Positions 1-6,918 of a stretch of 12,135 bases of DNA are shown in pieces. Below the pieces are notes generated by a model. The model had not been told where the DNA came from and searched no databases. It was given only the letters and a program-made list of their open reading frames with translations. Position numbers and translations under genes: made by a program. This stretch comes from Fimbriimonadaceae bacterium. GTDB taxonomy: Bacteria > Armatimonadota > Fimbriimonadia > Fimbriimonadales > Fimbriimonadaceae. The stretch spans positions 1 to 12,135 of the forward strand of contig JAKRSE010000261.1 of NCBI GenBank assembly GCA_022402505.1, in the 5' to 3' direction. The number at the start of each line of letters is the position of its first letter. Within the stretch, counting starts at the first letter, position 1.

Positions 1-917
1 CCAGCGACGGCTTCACCCTGCTGGGTGGACTGCAGACGGACGTCATCGGCGACTTCTGGGCACAGCGGACCGACGCGCAGCCTCACCCGCCCTCCGAGAT
101 CGATCTGGACTCCGAAGACGCGTTGGAGAGGTTGTATGCCGACCAGACTCTGATCGCGACCGGGCTGCCGGGGGTCCAGCCGAAACTCTCCCTGACCTCG
201 CTGAGTCGGAGCCTGCGGCGAAACGCCATCGTCAAGTTCGCTCCCCCCGAGTTTCCATTGCTGGTGGAGAACGAAGCCTATTGGCTCCGCGCCTGCTCCC
301 GGCTACGGCTGAGAGCCGTCAAGGCCAAGGTCAGGATCGGCAAGAGAGGCTTCCATCGGTTGGAGGTCGACCGATTTGACCGGGAGAAGGGAGGCGGCCG
401 TCTGCACACCGAGGACGGGTGCCAGATCATGAACCTCCACCCGGCCGACAAGTACCAAGTCTCTTGGCACTCGTTGATCGAAGCCGCTTCCAGAGTCTGC
501 TCCGCGCCGCTGCCTGCCGCTCTGCACTGGATGCATTTGCATCTGGTCTCCTGGCTCTGCGGAAACGCCGATCTGCATGCCAAGAACATCAGCGTTGTCG
601 TGGCAGGCGGCGTGATCCAGCCGAGCCCGGTTTATGACGTCGTATGCACCTTGGCTTACCCGGGCCTGGCTCCACAGATGGCGCTCAAATCGCTCGGGAA
701 GGATGACGGCTATCGCCTGCGGGATTTCGAGGAGCTGGCGGCCAGGCTAGGCCTCCCGCGTCGGCCCGTAGAGTCGATGATTCGCCGCTCGCTGGACCTG
801 ATGCCGGACCTGGTGAAAGGCTTCCGAACCTCCGTCCCCTACGACGATGCCACCCACGACCGGATCGAACGGATTCTGCTGGAGCGGTGGCAGCGCCTCT
901 CGGGCTCGATTTCGTGA
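1..917 (+). CDS. hipA: HipA-family serine/threonine kinase, 5' end cut off by the window edge
   Basis: The frame is open from base 3 to the TGA at 915-917, so the start lies outside the window and about 304 residues are visible. The HipA signature motifs are present in order: GVQPKLSL around 171-194, the ATP-binding lysine in the VKF triplet (codon 234-236), the RFDR...RLHTEDGCQ block around 375-425, the catalytic GNADLHAKN loop (Asp codon 570-572, Asn codon 585-587) and the metal-binding YD (Asp codon 636-638). The piece LLGGLQTDVIGDF at 18-56 matches the end of the HipA N-terminal subdomain, so the protein is truncated by the window and not by mutation. HipA kinases phosphorylate a cytoplasmic target (glutamyl-tRNA synthetase for E. 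coli HipA) and are normally neutralised by a HipB DNA-binding antitoxin encoded next to them. No HipB is visible downstream; it would have to lie upstream of base 1. A TTG at 123 is a possible internal start but would remove conserved sequence, so it is not favoured. The gene converges on the kinase gene at 1120-3030. Confidence 0.9.
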   Translation, partial: SDGFTLLGGLQTDVIGDFWAQRTDAQPHPPSEIDLDSEDALERLYADQTLIATGLPGVQPKLSLTSLSRSLRRNAIVKFAPPEFPLLVENEAYWLRACSRLRLRAVKAKVRIGKRGFHRLEVDRFDREKGGGRLHTEDGCQIMNLHPADKYQVSWHSLIEAASRVCSAPLPAALHWMHLHLVSWLCGNADLHAKNISVVVAGGVIQPSPVYDVVCTLAYPGLAPQMALKSLGKDDGYRLRDFEELAARLGLPRRPVESMIRRSLDLMPDLVKGFRTSVPYDDATHDRIERILLERWQRLSGSIS

Positions 918-1120
918 TCAAGCTCTCCCGGCTTCCTCGAAATGAGGCGCAGACAGATGACTTGAGCAAATCCCGTCCAAGACTCCGGCCGCTCCTCACG
1001 GCTCCCGGCGTGAGGCAGTCCCAAAGGCTTGACATATTCGATCATGTCCCCAAGGCTCTGTCTGAAAGCATAGGTCATGACAAAGTGAGTAGGAAATAGC
1101 AGCAGGCGCATCACTCTCAT
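839..1120 (-). CDS. Possible small protein coupled to the kinase gene (doubtful)
   Basis: A 93-codon frame begins with the ATG at 1118-1120, which shares one base with the kinase stop in a TGATG arrangement typical of translational coupling; a GGAG lies just before it, only 2 bases from this ATG but 8 bases from an in-frame GTG at 1112-1114. The first 60 or so residues look like ordinary protein (MRLLLFPTHFVMTYAFRQSL and on), and their mixed third codon positions resemble the kinase gene. I recognise no family. The last 26 codons run antisense to the end of hipA (839-917), which is unusual and argues for caution. If real, it would be the second gene of a two-gene kinase operon; otherwise 918-1119 is simply a convergent intergenic spacer. 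Confidence 0.3.
   Translation of the reverse strand: MRVMRLLLFPTHFVMTYAFRQSLGDMIEYVKPLGLPHAGSREERPESWTGFAQVICLRLISRKPGELDHEIEPERRCHRSSRIRSIRSWVASS
994..1015. terminator. Hairpin between convergent genes, possible weak terminator
   Basis: CCTCACG at 994-1000 and CGTGAGG at 1009-1015 form a perfect 7-bp stem around an 8-base loop. It lies between the hipA stop (917) and the kinase stop (1120), where a bidirectional terminator is expected. No run of T follows on either strand, so it is not a canonical intrinsic terminator. Confidence 0.3.
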
Positions 1121-3030
1121 CACTCCAGGAGACGAGAAAGATACTCTTTATCAATAAGACAGAACTCCATGGACCCGGATTGTATCCAAACACCGGAGTC
1201 TGCCGTCATTACTCGCCTAACGACTTCTGACGAATCATTGATTCGTCTCCGAATGATGTCCGCAACGCCAGAAACGCTTCGGTTCCCATTGTCATAGAAA
1301 CTATGGTAACCAATGATCTTGCGAATCTGTCCAACATCTTCCGCCGATGACACAGCAACGGGAGCCATAAGGTACCTCGCTCGGGCGCCTTCATCTGATG
1401 GCGGACCAGAAATGACAGCTCCACGAGATGGGAATGAGGATACTGGCAAGGCGGGCTCACTAGTCTTTGACTTGGCGAAGCGGAGCTGGTAGCCATCTGG
1501 AAAAGACTCATGCAACCTCTGGTGGGCCTTGATTGTTCGCACAACCAACTCCTTGTACGTCTGGGCCAGTTTCCCCGCTTTGGGGTCCCCCTCGGAAGGT
1601 AGCCGGTCTTCATCAAAGTAAATGACCCTTTCAACCATCACTCCGCGCGATAGCAATTGCTCAAAGAGACCAAGAATTCGTCCGCCAGAGCCATAATTCG
1701 AGGAGTGCCAGGTTTCCACTGAAGAGAGACTGCTATAGGTCCACCCTTCAGCTAGACCCGATAGCACCTCACACATGGTGTCAATGAGTGCATCCCTTCC
1801 ACCATATGTTTCGAAAACACCTCTGTTGCTGTCATCGTAAAGGGCCCGAAGTCTCATCATCTCTCGAGCAAAGAATGACCTCCACAGGTCGCCACGTGAA
1901 TTGGCCGCAGACCTCTCCGTCACCTCGATTTCTTTGACTATCCTCTTTACAACCTCTCGATCCCTCGGTTCACCGTCACCAGCAACTTCGACCAGCTTGA
2001 GGAAGCGAGAAAACTCATGAGTACTTTTGAATCGGCTTTCTAAGTGGACAGAAACGGATCGAAAAATGACATCCGCCAACATTGGATGTGCTCTCAACAT
2101 CTCATTGGCGTGCCTATCGAGGACTTCGCGAACTTTGCCACGATCAGTCTGAATCGTTAAGTAAAGACTCTTGAGTTCCTCGAAACCTAGACCGCCAGCG
2201 CGCCAGGATTCGTTGATTGCGACGTGCAGTAGAAGACGACCCAGAGACTCAACATCTCCGATAAGGGTGTTTGGGAAAAGGTCGCTTGTAAAAAGATGGG
2301 ACTTACGCGGTTCCCTCAATCGAGCGTCGGCTTCGACCCTGGACAGGCTTAAACCAAAGTCTAGCAACTTCGGAAGAATCTGACGATTCTCTTCTTCCCC
2401 CTGTACTTTGACCTTGATATTGCCCTCATGAATATCGTTGTGGATCGTTCCCAGTTCATGCAGTTTGCCGACCGCCTCGGACAGTTGCCAGAAGAACCCA
2501 AAAAACTCCTTCGGGGTCCTAAAGGAATCGCTCTTCAGCCACTCTCGGAGGTCTGGTTCTTCTGCCAATTCCTGCAGACATACAGGCACCTGTAGGCTTT
2601 GGAGCTTTGTCCGCAGGCTGTCTTGATCTCCTTTGGGCCACGCGGAATAGGGATGCACCAGGTCCAGAGCGGCAGGTGCTACCATGGCGCAACCTAAGAC
2701 AGGAACGAAGTCCGGGGAGTCTCTCAACACGGCTCCATACTCGACCTCTCGCTGGAACGAGGCAAGCTGTCCACTCATGAGCTCCTGCGCCTCCCGAAGG
2801 GAGGGATCATTGGAGTTTATGAGACGATCGGTCCTCAGCTTCGCGAGCTTAAGAAAGAACTTTTTCGGGGGTGTGCCAGTTGAACCAGATTCGGGCACCT
2901 CCTCAGCCTGGTAGGCGATTCCGCTTGCTGAACCATCACCAAGAAACTTTACGATTCTGACCGTAAGTTGGCGGCTCAAGTTGAAGGTCACCTCCGAGCC
3001 ATCCTTCAAAGCGAACACATAGTTCTTCAT
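1120..3030 (-). CDS. Eukaryotic-type protein kinase with unrecognised C-terminal domain
   Basis: The 636-residue product has a kinase domain over roughly residues 20-345. It shows a glycine loop (LGDGSASG, 30-37), a candidate ATP lysine K61 in FFLKLAK, the catalytic loop HNDIHEGN (H197, D199, N204) and DFG (D224-G226), so an active fold is expected. The usual HRD is HND here. Residues about 371-636 match no family I can name. They contain FETYGGRDALIDTMCEVL (406-423) and a segment ending SRGVMVERVIYFDED (461-475), which recalls phospholipase D-like sensor folds without HKD catalytic residues; this is only a resemblance. No signal peptide or membrane segment is evident, so the protein is probably cytoplasmic. 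The start is fixed: an in-frame TAG lies at 3040-3042 with no start codon between it and the ATG. The gene is clearly poorer in GC than its right-hand neighbours, which suggests horizontal acquisition. A defence or stress-signalling role is possible but inferred only from architecture and its HipA neighbour. Confidence 0.93.
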   Translation of the reverse strand: MKNYVFALKDGSEVTFNLSRQLTVRIVKFLGDGSASGIAYQAEEVPESGSTGTPPKKFFLKLAKLRTDRLINSNDPSLREAQELMSGQLASFQREVEYGAVLRDSPDFVPVLGCAMVAPAALDLVHPYSAWPKGDQDSLRTKLQSLQVPVCLQELAEEPDLREWLKSDSFRTPKEFFGFFWQLSEAVGKLHELGTIHNDIHEGNIKVKVQGEEENRQILPKLLDFGLSLSRVEADARLREPRKSHLFTSDLFPNTLIGDVESLGRLLLHVAINESWRAGGLGFEELKSLYLTIQTDRGKVREVLDRHANEMLRAHPMLADVIFRSVSVHLESRFKSTHEFSRFLKLVEVAGDGEPRDREVVKRIVKEIEVTERSAANSRGDLWRSFFAREMMRLRALYDDSNRGVFETYGGRDALIDTMCEVLSGLAEGWTYSSLSSVETWHSSNYGSGGRILGLFEQLLSRGVMVERVIYFDEDRLPSEGDPKAGKLAQTYKELVVRTIKAHQRLHESFPDGYQLRFAKSKTSEPALPVSSFPSRGAVISGPPSDEGARARYLMAPVAVSSAEDVGQIRKIIGYHSFYDNGNRSVSGVADIIRRRINDSSEVVRRVMTADSGVWIQSGSMEFCLIDKEYLSRLLE

Positions 3031-3036
3031 TCCGTG

Positions 3037-3066
3037 AGTCTACAGGTCAGCTACTAGCTCTGTCAA
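3037..3066 (-). promoter_or_regulatory. Promoter of the kinase gene, probably giving a leaderless mRNA
   Basis: On the minus strand a perfect -35 box TTGACA (3066-3061) is followed after 18 bases by TAGACT (3042-3037), which matches the -10 consensus at four of six positions. The ATG at 3030 begins only six bases after the -10 box, so transcription would start at or within a base or two of the start codon. No Shine-Dalgarno sequence precedes the ATG, in agreement with leaderless translation. Confidence 0.5.
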
Positions 3067-3148
3067 TGGGTGCAAACAAAATGACTTCGACGTTCGAGAG
3101 TGTGAAGATTGGTCGTAAGCTTTCAGCTACAGGCGGGATCCAATACGG

Positions 3149-3586
3149 TCAAGGAGCAAGCTTGGGGATGGGGTGGGGGTGGGCGGCCATTCTCTTGAGA
3201 AGGTTGATTTGGCCCAGGTGGTAGGAGGTGTGGAGGGCGATTCGGAAGAGGAGGTCGGCCTGGCCGGGGGTGGGCTCGGCGGCGGCGAGGGTGCGGGCCT
3301 CCTTCAGGCCGTGCACAAGCTGGGACCGGAGGGTGGGGAACTCATCCGGAGCCGGCTGCCGCCAGTCCCCCTGCCACAGGTCCACACCGCTCTTTCTCGG
3401 CAGCCCGTGCAGTCCCGCGAGCCAGTGATCCTGCCAGTAGACGGCGTGGGCCACGTTGGTCAGGATGTCGTAGGGGGCCGCCGGCGGGCGGTGGGACGCT
3501 CGAGCCGGGCCGATCTTCAGCATCGAAGCGGGCGCCGGGAAATCCTCGCCGTCGAGGATCTGGCTGAGCATGGGTGCAAGTGTCAT
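3149..3586 (-). CDS. DinB-family putative metal-dependent protein
   Basis: The 145-residue product has the DinB/YfiT four-helix-bundle hallmarks: H47 in the second helix (NVAHAVYWQDHW) and the pair H119 and H123 in LHTSYHLGQINLL, which together give the three-histidine metal site of the family. Members include bacillithiol- and mycothiol-type thiol transferases and many proteins of unknown reaction, so the substrate is open. The ATG at 3584-3586 overlaps the stop of the upstream epimerase gene in ATGA, which fixes the start; longer in-frame extensions read through that gene in another frame and have arginine- and proline-rich, non-protein-like composition. It is the last gene of the nine-gene operon. 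I see no clear terminator after its stop; a short imperfect hairpin around 3117-3130 is too weak to call. Confidence 0.85.
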   Translation of the reverse strand: MTLAPMLSQILDGEDFPAPASMLKIGPARASHRPPAAPYDILTNVAHAVYWQDHWLAGLHGLPRKSGVDLWQGDWRQPAPDEFPTLRSQLVHGLKEARTLAAAEPTPGQADLLFRIALHTSYHLGQINLLKRMAAHPHPIPKLAP

Positions 3587-4284
3587 GTTTCTGTCATCCG
3601 GCGTAGGCGGCCGGCCGCTTCGGCGAGAGGAACGTCCACCCGACATTCCAGCGAGACCCCTCCGCCGAAGCCGAGGTCTCGCAGCCGGGAGAAGAATCCC
3701 AGAATCTCGGGGTCTTCGGCGTCGGGCAGGTTGCGGACCCGGTCGCCGAGATGGACGTGGAGGGGGCAGGATTCGAGACGAGACCAGTCGGGGGCTCCGT
3801 CTTCCTGCAGCATGTGAAAGCTGTCGGCCGTCATCGGCACGCCGCGCGCCGCCATCGCCCGGGCCAGGGGGAGGTAGTCGTTGCCGACGTTTGTCTCGGC
3901 GCGCTGGAGGGATTCGGGGGCGACGTCGATGCCGTGCTCCCGGGCGATGGCCTGGCATTCGGCGTAGTAGTCGGCGAAGCGCTCCACGGCCTCGTCGAGG
4001 TCGGTGCCGTCCGGGGCTCGCCGGGCGCCGCCTCCGCCGATCACCAGAATCTTGAGTCCGATTTCGGCGGCTCGCGGGATCGCCTCTCGGGCGTGGCGTC
4101 GAGCTCCGGCCGGGTCTCGCGTCAGGTTCAGATCGGCGGGGAAGAAGAGGTTGGCGGAATAGAGGCCTCGGCCGGGCAGTCGATCCGCAGCCAGTGCCTG
4201 GACCAGGCCGACCTCGATGTAGTCGAAGCCGGCGTCCAGCGCCTCTTCCGCCCGGTCAAAGCCGAGGCAGATTCCGATCTTCAT
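3583..4284 (-). CDS. Xylose-isomerase-like TIM-barrel sugar isomerase/epimerase
   Basis: The 233-residue product belongs to the sugar phosphate isomerase/epimerase (AP endonuclease 2-like) family. It opens with MKIGICLGF, the first barrel strand. Probable metal ligands are E124 in APESL, D154 and H157 in ADSFHM, H178 in HVHLGD and E213 in SLEC, which follow the Glu-Asp-His-Glu pattern of the family. Relatives interconvert ketoses, inososes or keto-sugars by proton transfer at a divalent metal. At 233 residues it is somewhat shorter than the usual 260-300. It overlaps the genes on both sides by ATGA and sits beside two NAD(P)-type oxidoreductases, so a role in converting an oxidised sugar or cyclitol is likely. 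The substrate cannot be read from the sequence. Confidence 0.85.
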   Translation of the reverse strand: MKIGICLGFDRAEEALDAGFDYIEVGLVQALAADRLPGRGLYSANLFFPADLNLTRDPAGARRHAREAIPRAAEIGLKILVIGGGGARRAPDGTDLDEAVERFADYYAECQAIAREHGIDVAPESLQRAETNVGNDYLPLARAMAARGVPMTADSFHMLQEDGAPDWSRLESCPLHVHLGDRVRNLPDAEDPEILGFFSRLRDLGFGGGVSLECRVDVPLAEAAGRLRRMTET

Positions 4285-5183
4285 CCGCCGGTCTCCAGCC
4301 AGGTCAGCTGTTCGGGGGTGAGGGTGAGTCGGGCCGCTTCGACCAAGCCGTCCAATTCATCCGGGGTCCGAGGACCGACGGCCGCCCACGTGGGGAAGGG
4401 CCGGTTCAGGGTGTAGGCGAGGGCGATCTGGGTGGCGCTCATGCCGAGGCTCCGGCCGAGCTCTTCGGCGCGATCCCGGCGGGCGCGGTTGACCGGATTG
4501 TCGTAGACCCGGTTCACATCGGCCGAATCGACCCGTGCGAACCATCCGCCTCCGGAAGCCGACCAGGAGAGCAGCGGGAAGCCGGTCCGGGCGTGCCAGG
4601 CCTGGCCCTCCGCATCGATCGTCAAAGCCTCCTCCCACATCGGCTCGTTGACGGTGGCCAGGCTCAGGTTCGGGTTGTTGAACAGGAAGCCCGGAAAGCC
4701 GATCTTCTGGGCGGCTGCATTGTAGGCTTCGATTCGGGGGATGGTCCAGTTGCTGGCCCCCATGCCGCGAATCCGGCCGTCCCGAATCCACTCCGCCGCC
4801 TTCTCGACCAGCGGCTCGACGGGGACGGAGGGATCGTCACGGTGGTAGACGAAAAAGTCCACGCAGTCCCGGTGCAGTCGGGCGGCTTCGGCGGTCAAGT
4901 GATCCTCCATGTCCTCCGGAGTCACCCGGGGCCGTCCGTATGGGTGGCACCCCTTCTCGAAAAAGTGGACCTGATCGCCGGCTCCATGCGCCTTGATGAA
5001 ATCGCCTACCCGGGCCGTGGCCTTGCCGAGCCCATAGATTTCGGCCGTGTCGAAGGCGTTCCCGCCCAGTTCCAGGTAGCGCTCATAGACGGCCTCGGTG
5101 CCTTCGCCGAGGATCATCGTCCCGCCGATCACCAGTCGCGAAATCTCCAGGTCGGCGCCCGGAAGCGGGGCCTTCGGGATCAT
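4281..5183 (-). CDS. Aldo/keto reductase
   Basis: The 300-residue product carries the catalytic tetrad of aldo/keto reductases: D45 and Y50 in AFDTAEIYG, K77 in FFEKG and H114 in FVYHRDD. The strand-7 motif GASNW (142-146) and the C-terminal AVGPRTPDELD cofactor-binding loop are also present. These enzymes reduce carbonyls or oxidise alcohols with NADPH in the cytoplasm. The HRDDPSVPV stretch with a following GRIRGMGASNW is typical of a bacterial subgroup found beside Gfo/Idh/MocA oxidoreductases in sugar loci, as here. The ATG overlaps the upstream oxidoreductase stop by ATGA, and the stop overlaps the epimerase ATG in the same way. Confidence 0.92.
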   Translation of the reverse strand: MIPKAPLPGADLEISRLVIGGTMILGEGTEAVYERYLELGGNAFDTAEIYGLGKATARVGDFIKAHGAGDQVHFFEKGCHPYGRPRVTPEDMEDHLTAEAARLHRDCVDFFVYHRDDPSVPVEPLVEKAAEWIRDGRIRGMGASNWTIPRIEAYNAAAQKIGFPGFLFNNPNLSLATVNEPMWEEALTIDAEGQAWHARTGFPLLSWSASGGGWFARVDSADVNRVYDNPVNRARRDRAEELGRSLGMSATQIALAYTLNRPFPTWAAVGPRTPDELDGLVEAARLTLTPEQLTWLETGG

Positions 5184-6157
5184 GCTCCCCCCGGTTCGAA
5201 GCTGAGTCCGGCGTCCTTCTTCAGGATTTCGATGATGCGGATCAGGTCGCGGGTGTCCTGTTTCGTGAAGCAGGGCGACTCGCCGCCGCTCAGGCTCGCG
5301 GCCACTTCGTCGGCTTCGTAGGCGTAGAGGTCGCCGTCGATCGGCGGCTGGGTTTCAACCAGGGTTCCTTCGGAGTCGAACACTCGGACCTCGCCTCGGC
5401 TGAACCAGGGCTCATCGACTTCGACCCGGCCGCCTTCGAGGTGGATGACCACCTTGTTCTCCAGCTGACGGTGGATCGCAGTGCGGAATTCGGCGGTCAT
5501 GCCACCGGGGAATTCGAGGGTGCCCTCGCCGTAGCCGTCATAGCCGTCACCGGCCGTTTCCATGCGGTAGGTGCCGGTGGACGGAGCCTCGTCGGCGGCA
5601 AGCATCGACATGGTGATCGGATAGACCCCGACGTCCATCAAGGCCCCTCCGCCTTCCGTGCGGACGGTGCGGAAGTTCTGCCAGTCCAAGGGAGCGTTGA
5701 ATCCGAACTCGGCGACGACGTGGGTCGCCCGTCCGAAGCGTCCCGATCGAACCAGCTCGCGAAGGTTCCTGGCCTGCGGGTGGCAGCGGTACATGAAGGC
5801 CTCCATGAAGAAGACCCCGTGCTGATCGACCGCCGCGAGGGCTCGGTCGGCGGACTCAGGGGTGAGGACGAAGGGCTTTTCGCAGAGGACGGCCTTGCCC
5901 GCCTGAGCCGATCGAATCGTCCATTCCTCGTGGAGCGAGTGGGGGAGGCCGATGTAGACGGCTTGAACCTCCGGGTCCTGGACGGCGGCTTCGTAGTCGC
6001 CGGGCCGGCCTCCGAACTCCGCGCAGAATGCCTCCGCGGTCTCTCCGTTTCGCGAACCGGCGCAGGCGATGCTCCCGGTTCGGCTCAGCTTGAGGCCCTG
6101 GGCGAACTTCTTCGAGATGGAACCCGTGCCCAGGATCGCCCACTTCAGGCTTTCCAT
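5180..6157 (-). CDS. Gfo/Idh/MocA-family NAD(P)-dependent oxidoreductase
   Basis: The 325-residue product has an N-terminal Rossmann fold with ILGTGSISKKFA (G10-T-G12), the catalytic-lysine motif CEKP (E93-K94-P95) at the usual position, and the second catalytic motif GGALMDVGVYPI (D175, Y179). The MEAFMYRCHPQ and MDVGVYPI combination resembles the NADP-dependent D-xylose dehydrogenase/dihydrodiol dehydrogenase branch. It should oxidise a sugar or cyclitol hydroxyl. The ATG at 6155-6157 is chosen because the Rossmann motif begins at residue 7, and upstream codons in frame lack protein-like composition. The ribosome site AGAGG is weak. A 41-base spacer with a small hairpin separates it from the preceding phosphotransferase gene. 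Confidence 0.93.
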   Translation of the reverse strand: MESLKWAILGTGSISKKFAQGLKLSRTGSIACAGSRNGETAEAFCAEFGGRPGDYEAAVQDPEVQAVYIGLPHSLHEEWTIRSAQAGKAVLCEKPFVLTPESADRALAAVDQHGVFFMEAFMYRCHPQARNLRELVRSGRFGRATHVVAEFGFNAPLDWQNFRTVRTEGGGALMDVGVYPITMSMLAADEAPSTGTYRMETAGDGYDGYGEGTLEFPGGMTAEFRTAIHRQLENKVVIHLEGGRVEVDEPWFSRGEVRVFDSEGTLVETQPPIDGDLYAYEADEVAASLSGGESPCFTKQDTRDLIRIIEILKKDAGLSFEPGGA

Positions 6158-6179
6158 GCCTCTGATTCTGCCAGAAGTT

Positions 6180-6196
6180 CCAGCCTTTCGGCCTGG
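6180..6196 (-). other. GAAA-tetraloop hairpin in the operon's longest spacer
   Basis: Read on the minus strand, CCAGGCCGAAAGGCTGG folds as a CCAG/CTGG and CC/GG stem with one bulged G and a GAAA (GNRA) loop. It lies in the 41-base gap between the phosphotransferase stop (6199) and the oxidoreductase ATG (6157). No T run follows. It could stabilise or mark processing of the mRNA, or be chance in GC-rich DNA. Confidence 0.3.
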
Positions 6197-6198
6197 GG

Positions 6199-6918
6199 TC
6201 AGCCGGGCGGTCCCGCCTGCAGAAGGTGCTTCCGGTAGTCGTGCCAGGCGTCCCCCTCTGCCGGTTCCGAGAAGGCGTCGATCATGGCCCATCGCCAGAC
6301 CCGCTCCGGGTTCCAGCCCAGCTCTCCCAACCGCTCCAGACGTCGCCGGATGAGCTCTGGATCGCCGGTCCAAGGAAGGGGATTCCGCAGAAAGGCGACG
6401 GGCTCGTAGTCGGGATCGCCGACCAGCCCCTTGGGGTCGATCGCCGTCCAGCCGGAGCCGCTCCGAAGGATGTTCTCATGGTGGAGGTCCCCGTGGAGGA
6501 AGGCTCGGGGGGCGTCTGCCTGGAGGACTGCCGCTTCCACCGAGCCCGCGAAGAAGGATTCCAGTGGCAGGAGTCCGGCGATCGGCTCGCGGGGCAGGCG
6601 GCGGGCGGCTTCCGTCCAAATGGCGAAGGCCTCGTCTTCCGGCATTCGGGCCGCAGCCAGAGACGTGCCGGGGCGAAGCCGCTCCATCAGGAGCGCCCCG
6701 GTCGGGGGATGGAGGGCATGGACGGCGGGGCCTCCGCAGCCGGAGAGGTGGACGGCGGCGACCGCTCCGGACCGCGACTCTTCGCCTTGGAAGGGCAGTC
6801 GGAGCACCCTCGCGGAGTCGGCCCACACCCGGCAGCAGTGGCCGGACGGCAGCTCTTCGGCCGGGTGGAACCCGTGCTCTTCGGCCCAGGCGGCGATGGC
6901 GTCCGGCAGGCGGATCAT
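6199..6918 (-). CDS. Aminoglycoside/hydroxyurea phosphotransferase-family (APH(6)-like) kinase
   Basis: The 239-residue product has the Brenner-type catalytic loop LHGDLHHENIL (H142, D144, N149) followed by AIDPKGLVGDPDYEPVAF (metal Asp D161), a block characteristic of the streptomycin 6-phosphotransferase/hydroxyurea phosphotransferase family. Such enzymes transfer phosphate from ATP to a hydroxyl of a small molecule. Family members are often 260-300 residues, so this one is short. The ATG at 6916-6918 overlaps the glycosyltransferase stop by ATGA, so the protein is co-translated with sugar-related genes. Resistance is one reading; phosphorylation of a sugar or cyclitol handled by this operon is another. 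Neither can be decided from sequence alone. Confidence 0.85.
   Translation of the reverse strand: MIRLPDAIAAWAEEHGFHPAEELPSGHCCRVWADSARVLRLPFQGEESRSGAVAAVHLSGCGGPAVHALHPPTGALLMERLRPGTSLAAARMPEDEAFAIWTEAARRLPREPIAGLLPLESFFAGSVEAAVLQADAPRAFLHGDLHHENILRSGSGWTAIDPKGLVGDPDYEPVAFLRNPLPWTGDPELIRRRLERLGELGWNPERVWRWAMIDAFSEPAEGDAWHDYRKHLLQAGPPG

Noticed and set aside
1808..1820. Second copy of the operator-like palindrome inside the kinase gene
   Set aside because: The sequence has an extra A and is not symmetrical, and it is within coding DNA. It is probably chance.
3117..3130. Terminator after the DinB-family gene
   Set aside because: Only a short imperfect stem (GTA/TAC plus GCT/AGC with a bulge) and no T run were found.
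4194..5321. 375-codon plus-strand frame
   Set aside because: It is opposite the aldo/keto reductase, which has its full catalytic tetrad. No start context or domain supports the opposite frame.
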